Assembly (NCBI RefSeq): GCF_030815405.1
Contig: NZ_JAUSWX010000001.1
Span: 1,364,001-1,428,000, forward strand
DNA: 64,000 bases
Source: Agromyces albus
GTDB lineage: Bacteria; Actinomycetota; Actinomycetes; Actinomycetales; Microbacteriaceae
Direction: 5' to 3'
A program made the position numbers and the translations under genes. A model generated the notes under the pieces. That model did no database searches. It worked only from the letters and a program-made list of their open reading frames with translations, and was not told the DNA's origin. This document shows, piece by piece, positions 45,911 to 54,153 of the stretch. Each line of letters opens with the position of its first letter. Positions within the stretch are counted from its first letter, which is position 1.

Positions 45911-46661
45911 TCACACGGCGATGTCGCCTCGTGGCCGGCGGGGTGAGCCGTGCAGCTCGCGGTGCAGCCGCTCCATGCGCGCATCGAGCTCTGCAGCGGG
46001 TGTGCGCGGCATCCGTCAGTCCATCGAGCAGCTCTTGCGGCACCTGGCGGTCGTACTTGTAGTAGATCTTGTGCTCGAGGCTCGCCCAGAAGTCCATCGC
46101 GATCGTGCGGATCTGCACCTCCACGGCGACGGGATGCGCCCCCGTCGACAGGAACACCGGCACCTCCACGATCACGTGCAGGCTCTGGTAGCCGTTGGCC
46201 TTCGGCTCCGCGATGTAGTCCTTCACCTTGAGCACGCGGACGTCGCGCTGCACCGTCAGCAGCTCGAAGATGCGATACGCGTCGGACACGAAGCTGCACG
46301 TCACGCGCACGCCGGCGATGTCGGTGATCGTCTCGCGGATCGTCTCGAACGTCGGTTCGACGCCCTTGCGGCGCATCTTCTCGATCACGCTGTCGAGGCT
46401 CTTCAGGCGGCTCGAGATGTGCTCGATCGGGTTGTAGTCGTGCGTGTGGCTGAACTCCTCGCGCAGGATGGAGAGCTTCGTGATCACCTCGTCCATGCCG
46501 AACTTGTAGCGCAGCATGAACCGCTCGGTCTCGTCGCGGAGGGCCCGCATCTCGTCGAGGGTCTGGCCGTCGATCGTCTCGAGCGTGCGTTGCGCGCGAG
46601 CGGTCAGCATGGGCGGAACGTCAGACCGGCGGATGGGCGGGGTGCCGTCGAGCGGAGTCAC
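45911..46661 (-). CDS. RelA/SpoT-domain (small alarmone synthetase-like) protein, with a +1 frameshift near the C-terminus
   Basis: RelA/SpoT nucleotidyltransferase core: HDYNPIEHISSRLKSLDSVI, DIAGVRVTCSFVSDAYRIFE, DYIAEPKANGYQSLHVIVEV and QIRTIAMDFWASLEHKIYYK. It would make (p)ppGpp from GTP/GDP and ATP; no HD hydrolase or TGS domain is present, as in small alarmone synthetases. GTG 46661 lies seven bases after TAGCGT (read 46674-46669). The normal reading ends in an Arg/Ala-rich tail, but skipping one G of the run 45998-46000 restores the helix AAELDARMERLHRELHG and stops at TGA 45913-45911, giving 249 residues. Confidence 0.87.
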
Positions 46662-46759
46662 GGAGGTCACGCTACGGTGCGAAGCTCTGGATTCGCCCTG
46701 ACTCTGCCATGAACCGCGGGTGCACGCGCATCCGCTGTCGTGGTCGCTAGGGTCGAGGA

Positions 46760-48781
46760 ATGGACCCTTGGATCACGGTCGCGCCGGGCGTGCACCAGCG
46801 TCGCTACGATCCGCTCGACGTCTCGGTCGTCGTCGTCGAGGGCGCCGCGCGACTGCTCGTCGTGGACTCGCGTGCAGAGCCGGCCGAAGCCGAGGCGTTG
46901 CTCGGCGACATCCGCGAACGATTCGACAAGCCCGTGCGCTGGCTCGTGAACACGCATGCCCATTACGATCACACGTTCGGCAACCAGGCGTTCGGGCCCG
47001 GGTCCGAGACGGATGCCGCCATCTACGGCCATGCGAACATCGACCGCCATTTCGCCGAGCACGAGGCTCCGCGGCTCGCCGCGTGGCGCGCCGACCCCGC
47101 TCGTGAACCCGACCGGCACTGGAGCGACGTGAGACTCACGCCGCCGACGCATCCGGTCGACCGCCCGGTGACGCTCGACCTCGGCGGTCGGGTGGTGCTG
47201 CTGCGCCCGCAGCCGCCCGCGCACACCGACACCGACCTCGTGCTGCTGCTGCCCGACGTTCGGGTGTGGATCGTCGGCGACCTCGTCGAGGAGTCCGGAC
47301 CGCCGATGTACGGCTCCGGGAGCTTCCCGTTCGGGTGGCCCGACGTGCTCGACGAGCTCGTCGGGGAGATGCAACCGGGCGACCTCGTCGTGCCCGGGCA
47401 CGGCCGGGTCGTGGGGCCCGAGTTCGTCGCCCGTCAGGCAGCCGACCTCCACGAGGTGGCCGGGCGCTTCATTGCAGCGCATGAGCGCGGCCTCAGCACC
47501 GCCGAGGCGTTCGCGGGCCACGATGACTGGCCGGTTCCGATCGACTACCTCGTCGGTGCCATCGATCGCGCCTACGCGCAACTCGATCACGTCGGCGGCA
47601 AGGGCGCGGCGGCGTCCACGGCAGGGGCCTCGAGGGGCCCGGCGGCCGAGCCCGCTCCGTTCACGATCCGAGTGCCGGAAGTCGAGCTCCGCGAGCTGCG
47701 CGACCGACTGCGCCGCACGAGGTTCACGACGGCGAGCAGCGGCACGCACTGGGGGTCCGGCGTGGACCCGGCGTACCTGGCCGGCCTCGTCGCCGAGTGG
47801 GCCGACGGATTCGACTGGCGCGGCGTCGAGTTGCGGTTGAACCGGCTCGATCACCGGATCGCCGACGTCGACGGCACGCGGGTGCACTTCGTGCGCGCGA
47901 CTGCGGGTCCCGCCGGCGGCACCGTCGTCCCCTTGCTGCTCATGCACGGATGGCCCTCGAGCTTCCTCGAGATGCTGCCGCTCGTGACCGCCCTCGGGTG
48001 GGAGGGCGAGGTGCGCGGCATCCGCTTCGAGCTCGTCATCCCCTCGCTCCCGGGTTTCCTCTACTCAGAACTGCCCGATGAGCCGCTCACCCGCGAGGCG
48101 ATGGCCGATCTCCTGCACGAGCTCATGGCCATACACCTCGGCCATGAGCGGTACGGCGTGTTCGGCGGCGACATCGGCGGCACCGTCGCGGCCTGGATCG
48201 CGGCGAAGCATCCCCGCCATGTGATGGGGCTCTACATGATCCACCCGCCGTTCCCGGCGGTCTTCGAGGAGCCGCTGAGCGAGCCCGAGAAGCACATGCT
48301 CGCCCTCGAGCAGGAGTTCGACGAACGAGACGGCGGCTACAGCGCCATCATGAGCACTCGTCCCGACACGATCGCCGCAGCGCTCGCGGACTCGCCGACG
48401 GGCCTGCTTGCCTGGATCATCGACAAGCTGCGCGACTGGAGCGACGCGCACGGCGAGCTCGAGCGCCGGTTCGATCACGAGACGCTCCTCACGCTCGCGA
48501 CGCTCTACTGGACGACCGGCTCGATCGGCACGTCGTTCCGCCAGTACGTCGACTACCCGGCGAACCGCCCGCGGCCGCGCATCACGGTGCCCGCCGGCTT
48601 CACGCTGAGCGCAGAGGAGGTGATCCGCGAGATGCCCCGAAGCGTGGCGGAGCGGTCGTGCGCCGACGTGCGCGCGTGGCATCCGGCGACCCGGGGCGGG
48701 CACTTCATGGCCCACGAGGAGCCCGAACTGCTCGCCGGGCACCTCAGCGCCTTCTTCGCCGAAGTGCTCAGCGTCGACTGA
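46760..48781 (+). CDS. Fusion protein: metallo-beta-lactamase-fold hydrolase plus epoxide hydrolase
   Basis: 673 residues. Residues 1-275 are an MBL fold: NTHAHYDHTFGNQAF with H66, H68, D70 and H71, WIVGDLVEE with the metal Asp, and VPGHGRVVGPEF. A Gly/Ala/Pro linker at about 285-305 leads to an epoxide-hydrolase N-terminal domain (FTIRVPEVELRELRDRLRRT), then an alpha/beta hydrolase with oxyanion HGWPSSFLE, nucleophile D471 in FGGDIGGTV and catalytic His in RGGHFMAHEEP. One uninterrupted frame with consistent codon use makes a fusion likely. ATG 46760 lies six bases after TAGGGT. Substrate unknown; perhaps sequential lactone/thioester and epoxide hydrolysis. Confidence 0.88.
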   Translation: MDPWITVAPGVHQRRYDPLDVSVVVVEGAARLLVVDSRAEPAEAEALLGDIRERFDKPVRWLVNTHAHYDHTFGNQAFGPGSETDAAIYGHANIDRHFAEHEAPRLAAWRADPAREPDRHWSDVRLTPPTHPVDRPVTLDLGGRVVLLRPQPPAHTDTDLVLLLPDVRVWIVGDLVEESGPPMYGSGSFPFGWPDVLDELVGEMQPGDLVVPGHGRVVGPEFVARQAADLHEVAGRFIAAHERGLSTAEAFAGHDDWPVPIDYLVGAIDRAYAQLDHVGGKGAAASTAGASRGPAAEPAPFTIRVPEVELRELRDRLRRTRFTTASSGTHWGSGVDPAYLAGLVAEWADGFDWRGVELRLNRLDHRIADVDGTRVHFVRATAGPAGGTVVPLLLMHGWPSSFLEMLPLVTALGWEGEVRGIRFELVIPSLPGFLYSELPDEPLTREAMADLLHELMAIHLGHERYGVFGGDIGGTVAAWIAAKHPRHVMGLYMIHPPFPAVFEEPLSEPEKHMLALEQEFDERDGGYSAIMSTRPDTIAAALADSPTGLLAWIIDKLRDWSDAHGELERRFDHETLLTLATLYWTTGSIGTSFRQYVDYPANRPRPRITVPAGFTLSAEEVIREMPRSVAERSCADVRAWHPATRGGHFMAHEEPELLAGHLSAFFAEVLSVD

Positions 48782-48896
48782 GCCCGCCGGTGGCCGCTCG
48801 TGATCGCCGCGGGCGAGCCGCCTGTCAACCCCTTCACGCTGCTCGCACGCGCCAGTAGGAAGAAGAACGGGCGCATCGGCGCCGGAAGGGACCGCG

Positions 48897-49520
48897 ATGC
48901 AGATCACCGAACAGAACGTGCTCCTCCTGAACTGCACCCTGAAACGCTCACCGGAGGCCTCGAGCTGCCAGCTCCTCGCCGTGCAACTCCTCGACGGATT
49001 CAGCGCCCTGGGCGCGAGCGGTGACATCGTGCGCGTGGTCGATCTCGACCTCGCGCCCGGCGTCAAGGCCGATATGGGCGATGGTAACGAGTGGCCGTCG
49101 CTGCGCACTCGCATCATGGCCTCCGACATCCTCGTCATCTGCACGCCGACCTGGCTCGGCCACATGTCGAGCGTCGCGCAACGCGTGCTCGAGCGCCTCG
49201 ACGCCGAACTCAGCTCGACGGATGACGAGGGCCGCCCGCTCCTCTTCGGCCACGTCGCGGCGACGGCCGTGCTCGGCAACGAAGACGGCGCCCACAAGAT
49301 CACGGCCGACCTCCACCAGGCACTGAACGACGTCGGATTCACCATCCCCGCCCAAGGCGGCACCTATTGGAACGGCGCCGCGATGGAGAAGGTCGACTAC
49401 AAGGACCTCGACGAGACGCCCGCCCCGGTTGCCGAGACGAACGCGACGCTCGTCGCGAACGCCGTGCACCTCGCGCAGGTGCTCCGCGAGCATCCGTATC
49501 CGGTGACGCCGAGCGCGTGA
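48897..49520 (+). CDS. NADPH-dependent FMN reductase/flavodoxin-family protein
   Basis: 207 residues. Flavodoxin-like start NVLLLNCTLKRSPEASSCQL, FMN-binding CTPTWLGHMSSVAQRVLERL and AVLGNEDGAHKITADLHQAL, typical of NAD(P)H:quinone or FMN reductases. ATG 48897 has GGAAGGG upstream. Electron partner unknown. Confidence 0.85.
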   Translation: MQITEQNVLLLNCTLKRSPEASSCQLLAVQLLDGFSALGASGDIVRVVDLDLAPGVKADMGDGNEWPSLRTRIMASDILVICTPTWLGHMSSVAQRVLERLDAELSSTDDEGRPLLFGHVAATAVLGNEDGAHKITADLHQALNDVGFTIPAQGGTYWNGAAMEKVDYKDLDETPAPVAETNATLVANAVHLAQVLREHPYPVTPSA

Positions 49521-49530
49521 GGCGCCGGCG

Positions 49531-49983
49531 TCAGCTCTCGTAGCCCTCGGGACCGCGCCCGGCGTCGAACCGCTCCTCATACCGGCGCTCCGCCTCGTCG
49601 AGCAGCGCGTCGGAGAGTCGCGCGACGGGGTCGACGTCACGCAGGAGCGGCTCGGAATCGGGACCGCGCCCTACGGCGTGCCCGCGGAGCACCCAGGCCA
49701 TCCGATCGGGGTTGCGCTCGCGCAAGTGCTTGTACTGGCAGAGCTGCCGCGCGATCCAGTCCGTCGTGGGGCGCGTCCACCACGGTTCGGGGTCGAGCGG
49801 ATTCACCGAGAGCCCCGGCAGCTCGAGGCCGCTCTCGGTGTCGATGCTGCGAGCGGATGCATCGTGCTCGAATCCCTCCGAGTAACGCACGTGCAACCCG
49901 GGCCGCTCCCGCACGAGCGCCTCGAGTTCAGCGAGCTCGGTGAGTTCGGGCACTTCCCGCGACTGGCCACGGTCGACTCCCAT
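49531..49983 (-). CDS. DUF6098-like protein
   Basis: 150 residues with LELPGLSVNPLDPEPWWTRP, then DWIARQLCQYKHLRERNPDR and WVLRGHAVGRGPDSEPLL. The conserved WWTRP and ARQLCQY blocks recall DUF6098, a small actinobacterial family without known function. The last 35 residues are charged helix. The first 17 residues are less certain and the start could be internal. Confidence 0.72.
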   Translation of the reverse strand: MGVDRGQSREVPELTELAELEALVRERPGLHVRYSEGFEHDASARSIDTESGLELPGLSVNPLDPEPWWTRPTTDWIARQLCQYKHLRERNPDRMAWVLRGHAVGRGPDSEPLLRDVDPVARLSDALLDEAERRYEERFDAGRGPEGYES

Positions 49984-50074
49984 GCCGGGATGCTAACGCC
50001 CGCCTCGGTGCACCGGCGACGCCTTGACACGTTCGCGTCGTGCGGATGTCGTGCGTGTCTGGAAGGATCCGAGC

Positions 50075-50547
50075 ATGACGGATGCCGCAATCCCACCGGT
50101 CCTGCAACTCCGCGTCGTCGTCGAGGCGACCGACTTCGACGCCGCCGTCGCCTTCTATCGCGACGCCCTCGGCATGCCCGAGTTCCTCGCCTTCGCCGAG
50201 GGAGGCGACGATCGCGTCGTCATCCTCGATGCAGGCCGGGCGACGCTCGAGATCGCGAACCCCGCGCACAAGCGCGCGATCGACGAGATCGAAGCCGGCG
50301 GCGCCCCGAGCCCCCACATCCGGCTGGCGTTCGAAGTGACCGACAGCGAGGGCACGACTCGTCGCCTCGAGGCCGCCGGTGCTCGCGTCGTGGCCGAGCC
50401 GGTCGTCACCCCCTGGCAGTCGTTGAACGCCAGGCTCGACGCGCCGGCAGACCTGCAGATCACACTCTTCGAGGAACTACTCGGCTCCGAGGAGCGCGCG
50501 CCGCCCGCGCCGGGTTCGCCACCGACGGGGAGCGCTCCGGCGCCTGA
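50075..50547 (+). CDS. VOC-family protein, 3' end uncertain
   Basis: N-terminal residues start VLQLRVVVEATDFDAAVAFY, RDALGMPEFLAFAEGGDDRV, then SPHIRLAFEVTDSEGTTRRL and LNARLDAPADLQITLFEELL, a full VOC domain. ATG 50075 has GGAAGG eight bases upstream. After about codon 140 the frame stays open through the whole antisense of the ychJ-type gene to 51076, which is not credible. A shift of one base near 50490 gives a coding-like end (AGFATDGERSGA) at TGA 50547. I end the feature there; a natural long tail cannot be excluded. Confidence 0.7.
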
Positions 50548-50596
50548 CGCTCAGCCGATCGGCTCGGCGCCGATCGCCATCGTCGGCCGCCTCCGC

Positions 50597-51019
50597 TCAG
50601 TCGATCGCGTCGACGTAGAACCAGCGTCCGTGCTCTCGCACGAATCTGCTCACCTCGTGCTGCTCGCCGCGCTCGGATCGCTCGCCGCCGACGCGGTAGC
50701 GCGCGGTGAACTCCACCACGCCGGTGTGGTCGAGCGGTCCTCCGCGCTCCACCCGCTCGAGGTCGAGGCGGTACCAGCGCATCGTCGAATCGAGCTCGAG
50801 CCGCTCGGGTCGCGTCGACGGATGCCACGTCGCCAGGAGATATCGGTCGTCACCGGCGACGAAGGCCGTGTAACGCGATCGCATGAGCTGCGGCGCGGTC
50901 GGGGCATCCGCTGCACCCGCGAGGAACGGCCCGCAGCACTCGGCGAACACGGAACCGCTGAGGCACGGGCACCGGATTCCGGGATCGATCGCGGGGAAGG
51001 CAACTGGGGCTGGCGGCAT
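50597..51019 (-). CDS. YchJ-family (UPF0225, SEC-C) protein
   Basis: 140 residues. An N-terminal zinc-binding SEC-C-type motif, CPCLSGSVFAECCGPFLAG, and a core domain with PTAPQLMRSRYTAFVAGDDR, YLLATWHPSTRP and VVEFTARYRVGGERSERGEQ. Found widely, function unknown. Start ATG 51019. It converges with the VOC gene. Confidence 0.88.
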   Translation of the reverse strand: MPPAPVAFPAIDPGIRCPCLSGSVFAECCGPFLAGAADAPTAPQLMRSRYTAFVAGDDRYLLATWHPSTRPERLELDSTMRWYRLDLERVERGGPLDHTGVVEFTARYRVGGERSERGEQHEVSRFVREHGRWFYVDAID

Positions 51020-51052
51020 CCGTCCAGTATCCCGTCACCGCGAGCCGACCAT

Positions 51053-51090
51053 CATGGTCTACACAGGAATAACTGAGGATCTGTACAGAT
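51053..51090 (+). promoter_or_regulatory. 38-base element shared by two transglycosylase genes, copy 2
   Basis: The partner of 36083-36120. It ends in the perfect 12-base palindrome ATCTGTACAGAT (51079-51090), and its 3' end lies 82 bases before ATG 51173. The leader between them can fold GCCCCG-GCC-CGGGGC, and no ribosome site is seen. Confidence 0.65.
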
Positions 51091-51172
51091 TCGCACGGCA
51101 GAGTGTCTGACTTGTGCCCCGGCCCGGGGCCGACCCCCCGCCCCGACACTGATCCGAGCAGCCCAGAAACCC

Positions 51173-52021
51173 ATGCCTATCGATACCCCCACGACACCCG
51201 CCACTGCAGAGTCCATCGAGAACAGCACCACCGAGATTGCCACGAGGCGCGGCCTCCGCCATCGCCGAACCGGCCGCAAGCGCCTCATGATCGCCGGTGC
51301 GATCGCCGCCGCCGGCCTTGTCGCCGGCACCGGATTCACGGTGCAGTCGGCCGTCGCGACGCAAGCACGCATCGACGCCACGACCGCGCTGACCGAGTCC
51401 ACCGGACTCGACCACGATCAGCTCGGCGTGTACAGCACGATCGCCGAAGCCCGCGCGATCGACACGGCCGCCGACACGCTCACCGTGGCGAACGCCACGC
51501 TCGCCGCCGTCGACGGGAAGGTCGACTCGTCGGGGCTCGCGGCATCCGTCGCCTCTCTCGGCGACTTCCAGACGCTGCCGATCGACTCGCTCGTCGACCT
51601 CACTGCCCAGACTCGGGCCGAGATCGAGAAGGCGGCCGCCGCGGCAGCTGAGTACGACCGCGTACGAGCCGAAGAGGCCGCCGCCGCCGCCCAGGCCCTT
51701 GCGGCCGGGAACACGCCCGACGGCGCCCGCGCCACCGCCCGCTCGCTCGCAGCGGCGAAGTACGGCTGGGGCGACGCCCAGTTCCAGTGCCTCGACCAGC
51801 TCTGGCAGAAGGAATCGGGCTGGTCGTACACCGCCTACAACGCTTCGAGCGGCGCGACCGGCATCCCGCAGTCGCTGCCCGGCAGCAAGATGGCCACCGC
51901 GGGCTCCGACTGGGAGACCAACGCGACGACGCAGGTCACCTGGGGACTCGACTACATCGCGCGGGGCTACGGCACGCCGTGCAGCGCGTGGTCGCACTCG
52001 CAATCGGTGAACTGGTACTGA
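51173..52021 (+). CDS. Secreted transglycosylase-like protein, paralogue of the gene at 36225
   Basis: 282 residues. Basic N-terminus (RRGLRHRRTGRKRL), hydrophobic anchor (MIAGAIAAAGLVAGTGFTV), an Ala/Asp-rich helical middle, and a C-terminal lysozyme-like domain: FQCLDQLWQKESGWSYTAYN, GIPQSLPGSKMATAGSDWET and VTWGLDYIARGYGTPCSAW. The C-terminal 90 residues are closely similar to the paralogue, and the middle is not. The Glu in KESGW is the probable catalytic residue. Extracellular wall lysis or remodelling is inferred. Confidence 0.87.
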   Translation: MPIDTPTTPATAESIENSTTEIATRRGLRHRRTGRKRLMIAGAIAAAGLVAGTGFTVQSAVATQARIDATTALTESTGLDHDQLGVYSTIAEARAIDTAADTLTVANATLAAVDGKVDSSGLAASVASLGDFQTLPIDSLVDLTAQTRAEIEKAAAAAAEYDRVRAEEAAAAAQALAAGNTPDGARATARSLAAAKYGWGDAQFQCLDQLWQKESGWSYTAYNASSGATGIPQSLPGSKMATAGSDWETNATTQVTWGLDYIARGYGTPCSAWSHSQSVNWY

Positions 52022-52154
52022 TCCGCCCGGCCCCGGCCCGCTGACCTTCGGGGAGGCGCGGCTGGGAATCGGCCCCGGAGTGCCGGCAGCGCTTCCAGCA
52101 CGCGTAGTCTTGCACCCAAGGGGCCGTTCGAGCCCCCGATCAAAGGGCGTCACC

Positions 52155-52295
52155 GTGTCAGATAAGTCGCCGAAGAAGTCGTCCTCCAAGACGGCAGCCA
52201 GCAAGACGCTCAAAGAGAAGCGTGCCGACAAGAAGGCCAAGGTCGAGAACCGCGCCGGCAACGACGTGAGCGAGGCCACGCACCGCAAGCGGTAG
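52155..52295 (+). CDS. Small Lys-rich protein
   Basis: 46 residues, mostly Lys, Ser, Ala and Glu (KSPKKSSSKTAASKTLKEKR). Start GTG 52155 has AAAGGG nine bases upstream, and a -10-like TAGTCT lies about 45 bases before. Short basic proteins of this type are common in Microbacteriaceae and may bind nucleic acid, which is untested. Confidence 0.6.
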   Translation: MSDKSPKKSSSKTAASKTLKEKRADKKAKVENRAGNDVSEATHRKR

Positions 52296-52428
52296 GAGTT
52301 CCCGGGTCGCTCCGCAGCCGCATCGGCCGGGGGTTTCCCTCGCCGATCGGGTGCGATTGACTGGACGGGCGGATGACGCGAGCAGCGCTCTGGCGCGGCT
52401 GCGTCGCCGCTCGACCCCGGGAGGCACC

Positions 52429-52638
52429 ATGAATGAGGGCGACGTCGTCACCATGTCCAAGCGCGGCCAGTGGGTGAACCGCGTGATCGGCGGCGAGGAG
52501 CTCTCCGAGTCGTTCCGCAGTCGCGAAGAGGCCGTCGACGCCGGGCGCTCCCTTGCGTTGCAGCTCGGATCGCAGCATGTCGTGCTCGAGAGCGAGGAGA
52601 CGGGCGTCATCACCGACGAGGGCGAAGCCTCGCTCTGA
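52429..52638 (+). CDS. DUF2188-like small protein
   Basis: 69 residues. The pattern KRGQWVNRVIGGEELSESFR, SREEAVDAGRSLALQLGSQH resembles DUF2188, with the conserved W and the EAVxxGRxLA segment. GGGAGG (52419-52424) precedes ATG 52429 by five bases. Function unknown. Confidence 0.72.
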   Translation: MNEGDVVTMSKRGQWVNRVIGGEELSESFRSREEAVDAGRSLALQLGSQHVVLESEETGVITDEGEASL

Positions 52639-52653
52639 GTCCGACGCTCCCGG

Positions 52654-52947
52654 TCAGACGGATCGCGGGTCGAGCAGCCCCGCGCGATCGGGATGACGGT
52701 CGAACCACTCGCCGACGTACCAGCAGCTCGGCACGATGCGGCGGTCGGATGTCGCGTCGACGTCGTCGACCGCGAACCGCACGAGCTCGCCCGCGAGTCC
52801 GCTGCCGCGATACGGCGGATTCGTGAAGGTGCGCGTGAACGCGATGGAATCGCCGAGCACGCGGTAGTCGAGCACGCTCGCGAGGTCGCCGTCGACGCGC
52901 AGAACGTAGCGGCGGGCATCCGGTTCGTGGGTGAGTTCCTTCTGCAC
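52654..52947 (-). CDS. YidJ-type small GNAT-fold acetyltransferase
   Basis: 97 residues of the compact GNAT family: RYVLRVDGDLASVLDYRVLG, IAFTRTFTNPPYRGSGLAGE, LVRFAVDDVDATSDRRIVPS and WYVGEWFDRHPD. The PPYRGSGLA loop is the acetyl-CoA P-loop. Substrate unknown; it overlaps no neighbour. Start ATG 52947. Confidence 0.85.
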   Translation of the reverse strand: MQKELTHEPDARRYVLRVDGDLASVLDYRVLGDSIAFTRTFTNPPYRGSGLAGELVRFAVDDVDATSDRRIVPSCWYVGEWFDRHPDRAGLLDPRSV

Positions 52948-52995
52948 CCCAACAGGCTACGCCCGGCCGCGGACCCGCGGCCCTCGGCGCACCGA

Positions 52996-53367
52996 TCAGT
53001 GGCCGCGCAGGCGCTCGAGGTCGCGTCGCTCCCGTTTCGTCGGCCGCCCGGCGCCGCGCTCCCGCACGGGGGTGAGCGCAACGGTCTCGCGCGGTGGTGG
53101 TGGTGGGGTGCGGTCTTCGAGTGCGGTGGCGGCGACGGCCGCCGAGACTCGCTTGACGAGGGTCTGGCGCACGATCAGGGTCCGATCGAAGCCCTCGATG
53201 CGCACGCGCACCTCGTCACCCGGACGCACCGGTTGCGCCGCTTTCGCACGCTCGCCGTTGACGCGCACGTGGCCGGCCCGGCACGCCGACGTGGCAGCGG
53301 AGCGCGTCTTGAACTGACGCACCGCCCAGAGCCATGCGTCGACGCGAACGGGGGAGTCGCCGACCAT
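52996..53367 (-). CDS. S4-domain RNA-binding protein (Hsp15-like)
   Basis: 123 residues. S4 domain VRVDAWLWAVRQFKTRSAAT, CRAGHVRVNGERAKAAQPVR, then PGDEVRVRIEGFDRTLIVRQ, followed by a charged Pro/Arg tail. Related to HslR, which rescues stalled 50S-tRNA complexes. Start ATG 53367, or GTG one codon later. It diverges from a NUDIX gene. Confidence 0.85.
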   Translation of the reverse strand: MVGDSPVRVDAWLWAVRQFKTRSAATSACRAGHVRVNGERAKAAQPVRPGDEVRVRIEGFDRTLIVRQTLVKRVSAAVAATALEDRTPPPPPRETVALTPVRERGAGRPTKRERRDLERLRGH

Positions 53368-53435
53368 GACCCAAGCCTACGGCCGGGCTCGTCCGCACGA
53401 ACCTTCCCCTGGCGTCGGTGCGTCATGCTGGATGC

Positions 53436-53885
53436 ATGAGCGGAACGAGCGGCGATGCGTGGGTCGAGGGGCCCGACGGCGCTCGCTACTGGGGCAGGTA
53501 CGGTGCAGCAGGCCTGCTCGCTGTGAGTCCCCGATTCGAAGTCCTCCTGCAGCATCGAGCCGAATGGAGCCACTTCGGTGGCACCTGGGGGATGCCCGGC
53601 GGCGCGCGCCACGAACACGAGAGCGCCATCGACGCTGCCCTACGTGAGGCCGGCGAGGAGGCCGGCGTGCCGCCGGCGCTCCTCTCGGTGCGATTCAGCG
53701 CCGTGCTCGATCTCGGATACTGGTCGTACACGACGGTCGTCGCCGATGCGATCGAGCGGTTCGAGCCGGTCGTGAGCGACCCCGAGAGCATCGAGCTGCG
53801 CTGGATCGCGGTCGATCGCATCACCGAGCTGCCGCTGCATCCGCGGTTCGCCGAGGCTTGGCCTGGGCTCAGGGCGCGGCTCTGA
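53436..53885 (+). CDS. NUDIX hydrolase
   Basis: 149 residues. The NUDIX box GGARHEHESAIDAALREAGEEAG-type sequence matches GX5EX7REUXEEXG (from about residue 55). LLAVSPRFEVLLQHRAEWSH precedes it. Unlike the ADP-ribose type at 6411, the box has standard spacing. Substrate unknown. ATG 53436 lies six bases after CATGCT. Confidence 0.86.
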   Translation: MSGTSGDAWVEGPDGARYWGRYGAAGLLAVSPRFEVLLQHRAEWSHFGGTWGMPGGARHEHESAIDAALREAGEEAGVPPALLSVRFSAVLDLGYWSYTTVVADAIERFEPVVSDPESIELRWIAVDRITELPLHPRFAEAWPGLRARL

Positions 53886-54140
53886 CGGGCGAGCGCGGGA
53901 ACCACGGCACGATGGCCGAGGTGCGCGCCCGGTAGGCGTTAACAGCCACTGCTGCCGGTCGGCGGTCGCTTCGCTGGCGAGGAACGCCAGGAAGGCGATT
54001 GGGAAGCACGAGGTCCCAGCCGCCAAGATGAACAGCAGTTGAAGAGGGCGAATACCGAGACGAGCCCAGTCGTGAGGGTGATCGTGGAGCAGATGACGAG
54101 ACACACGACGAGTGGACCCGGGGCCGCATTGCGCGGGTCG
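53886..54140 (-). other. Intergenic stretch with a possible decayed membrane-protein gene
   Basis: No intact gene here. On the minus strand a hydrophobic run (LQLLFILAAGTSCFPIAFLA) and neighbouring coding-like pieces in the two other frames suggest a small membrane-protein gene broken by frameshifts. The piece is less GC-rich than its surroundings in 54010-54060. Similarity to a known family is not recognised. I cannot rule out chance. Confidence 0.3.
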
Positions 54141-54153
54141 ATAGGATCGAGCC

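Noticed and set aside
52022..52100. Possible terminator after the second transglycosylase-like gene
   Set aside because: GC-rich repeats of GGCCCCGG pair in several weak ways; no clear stem or T-run.
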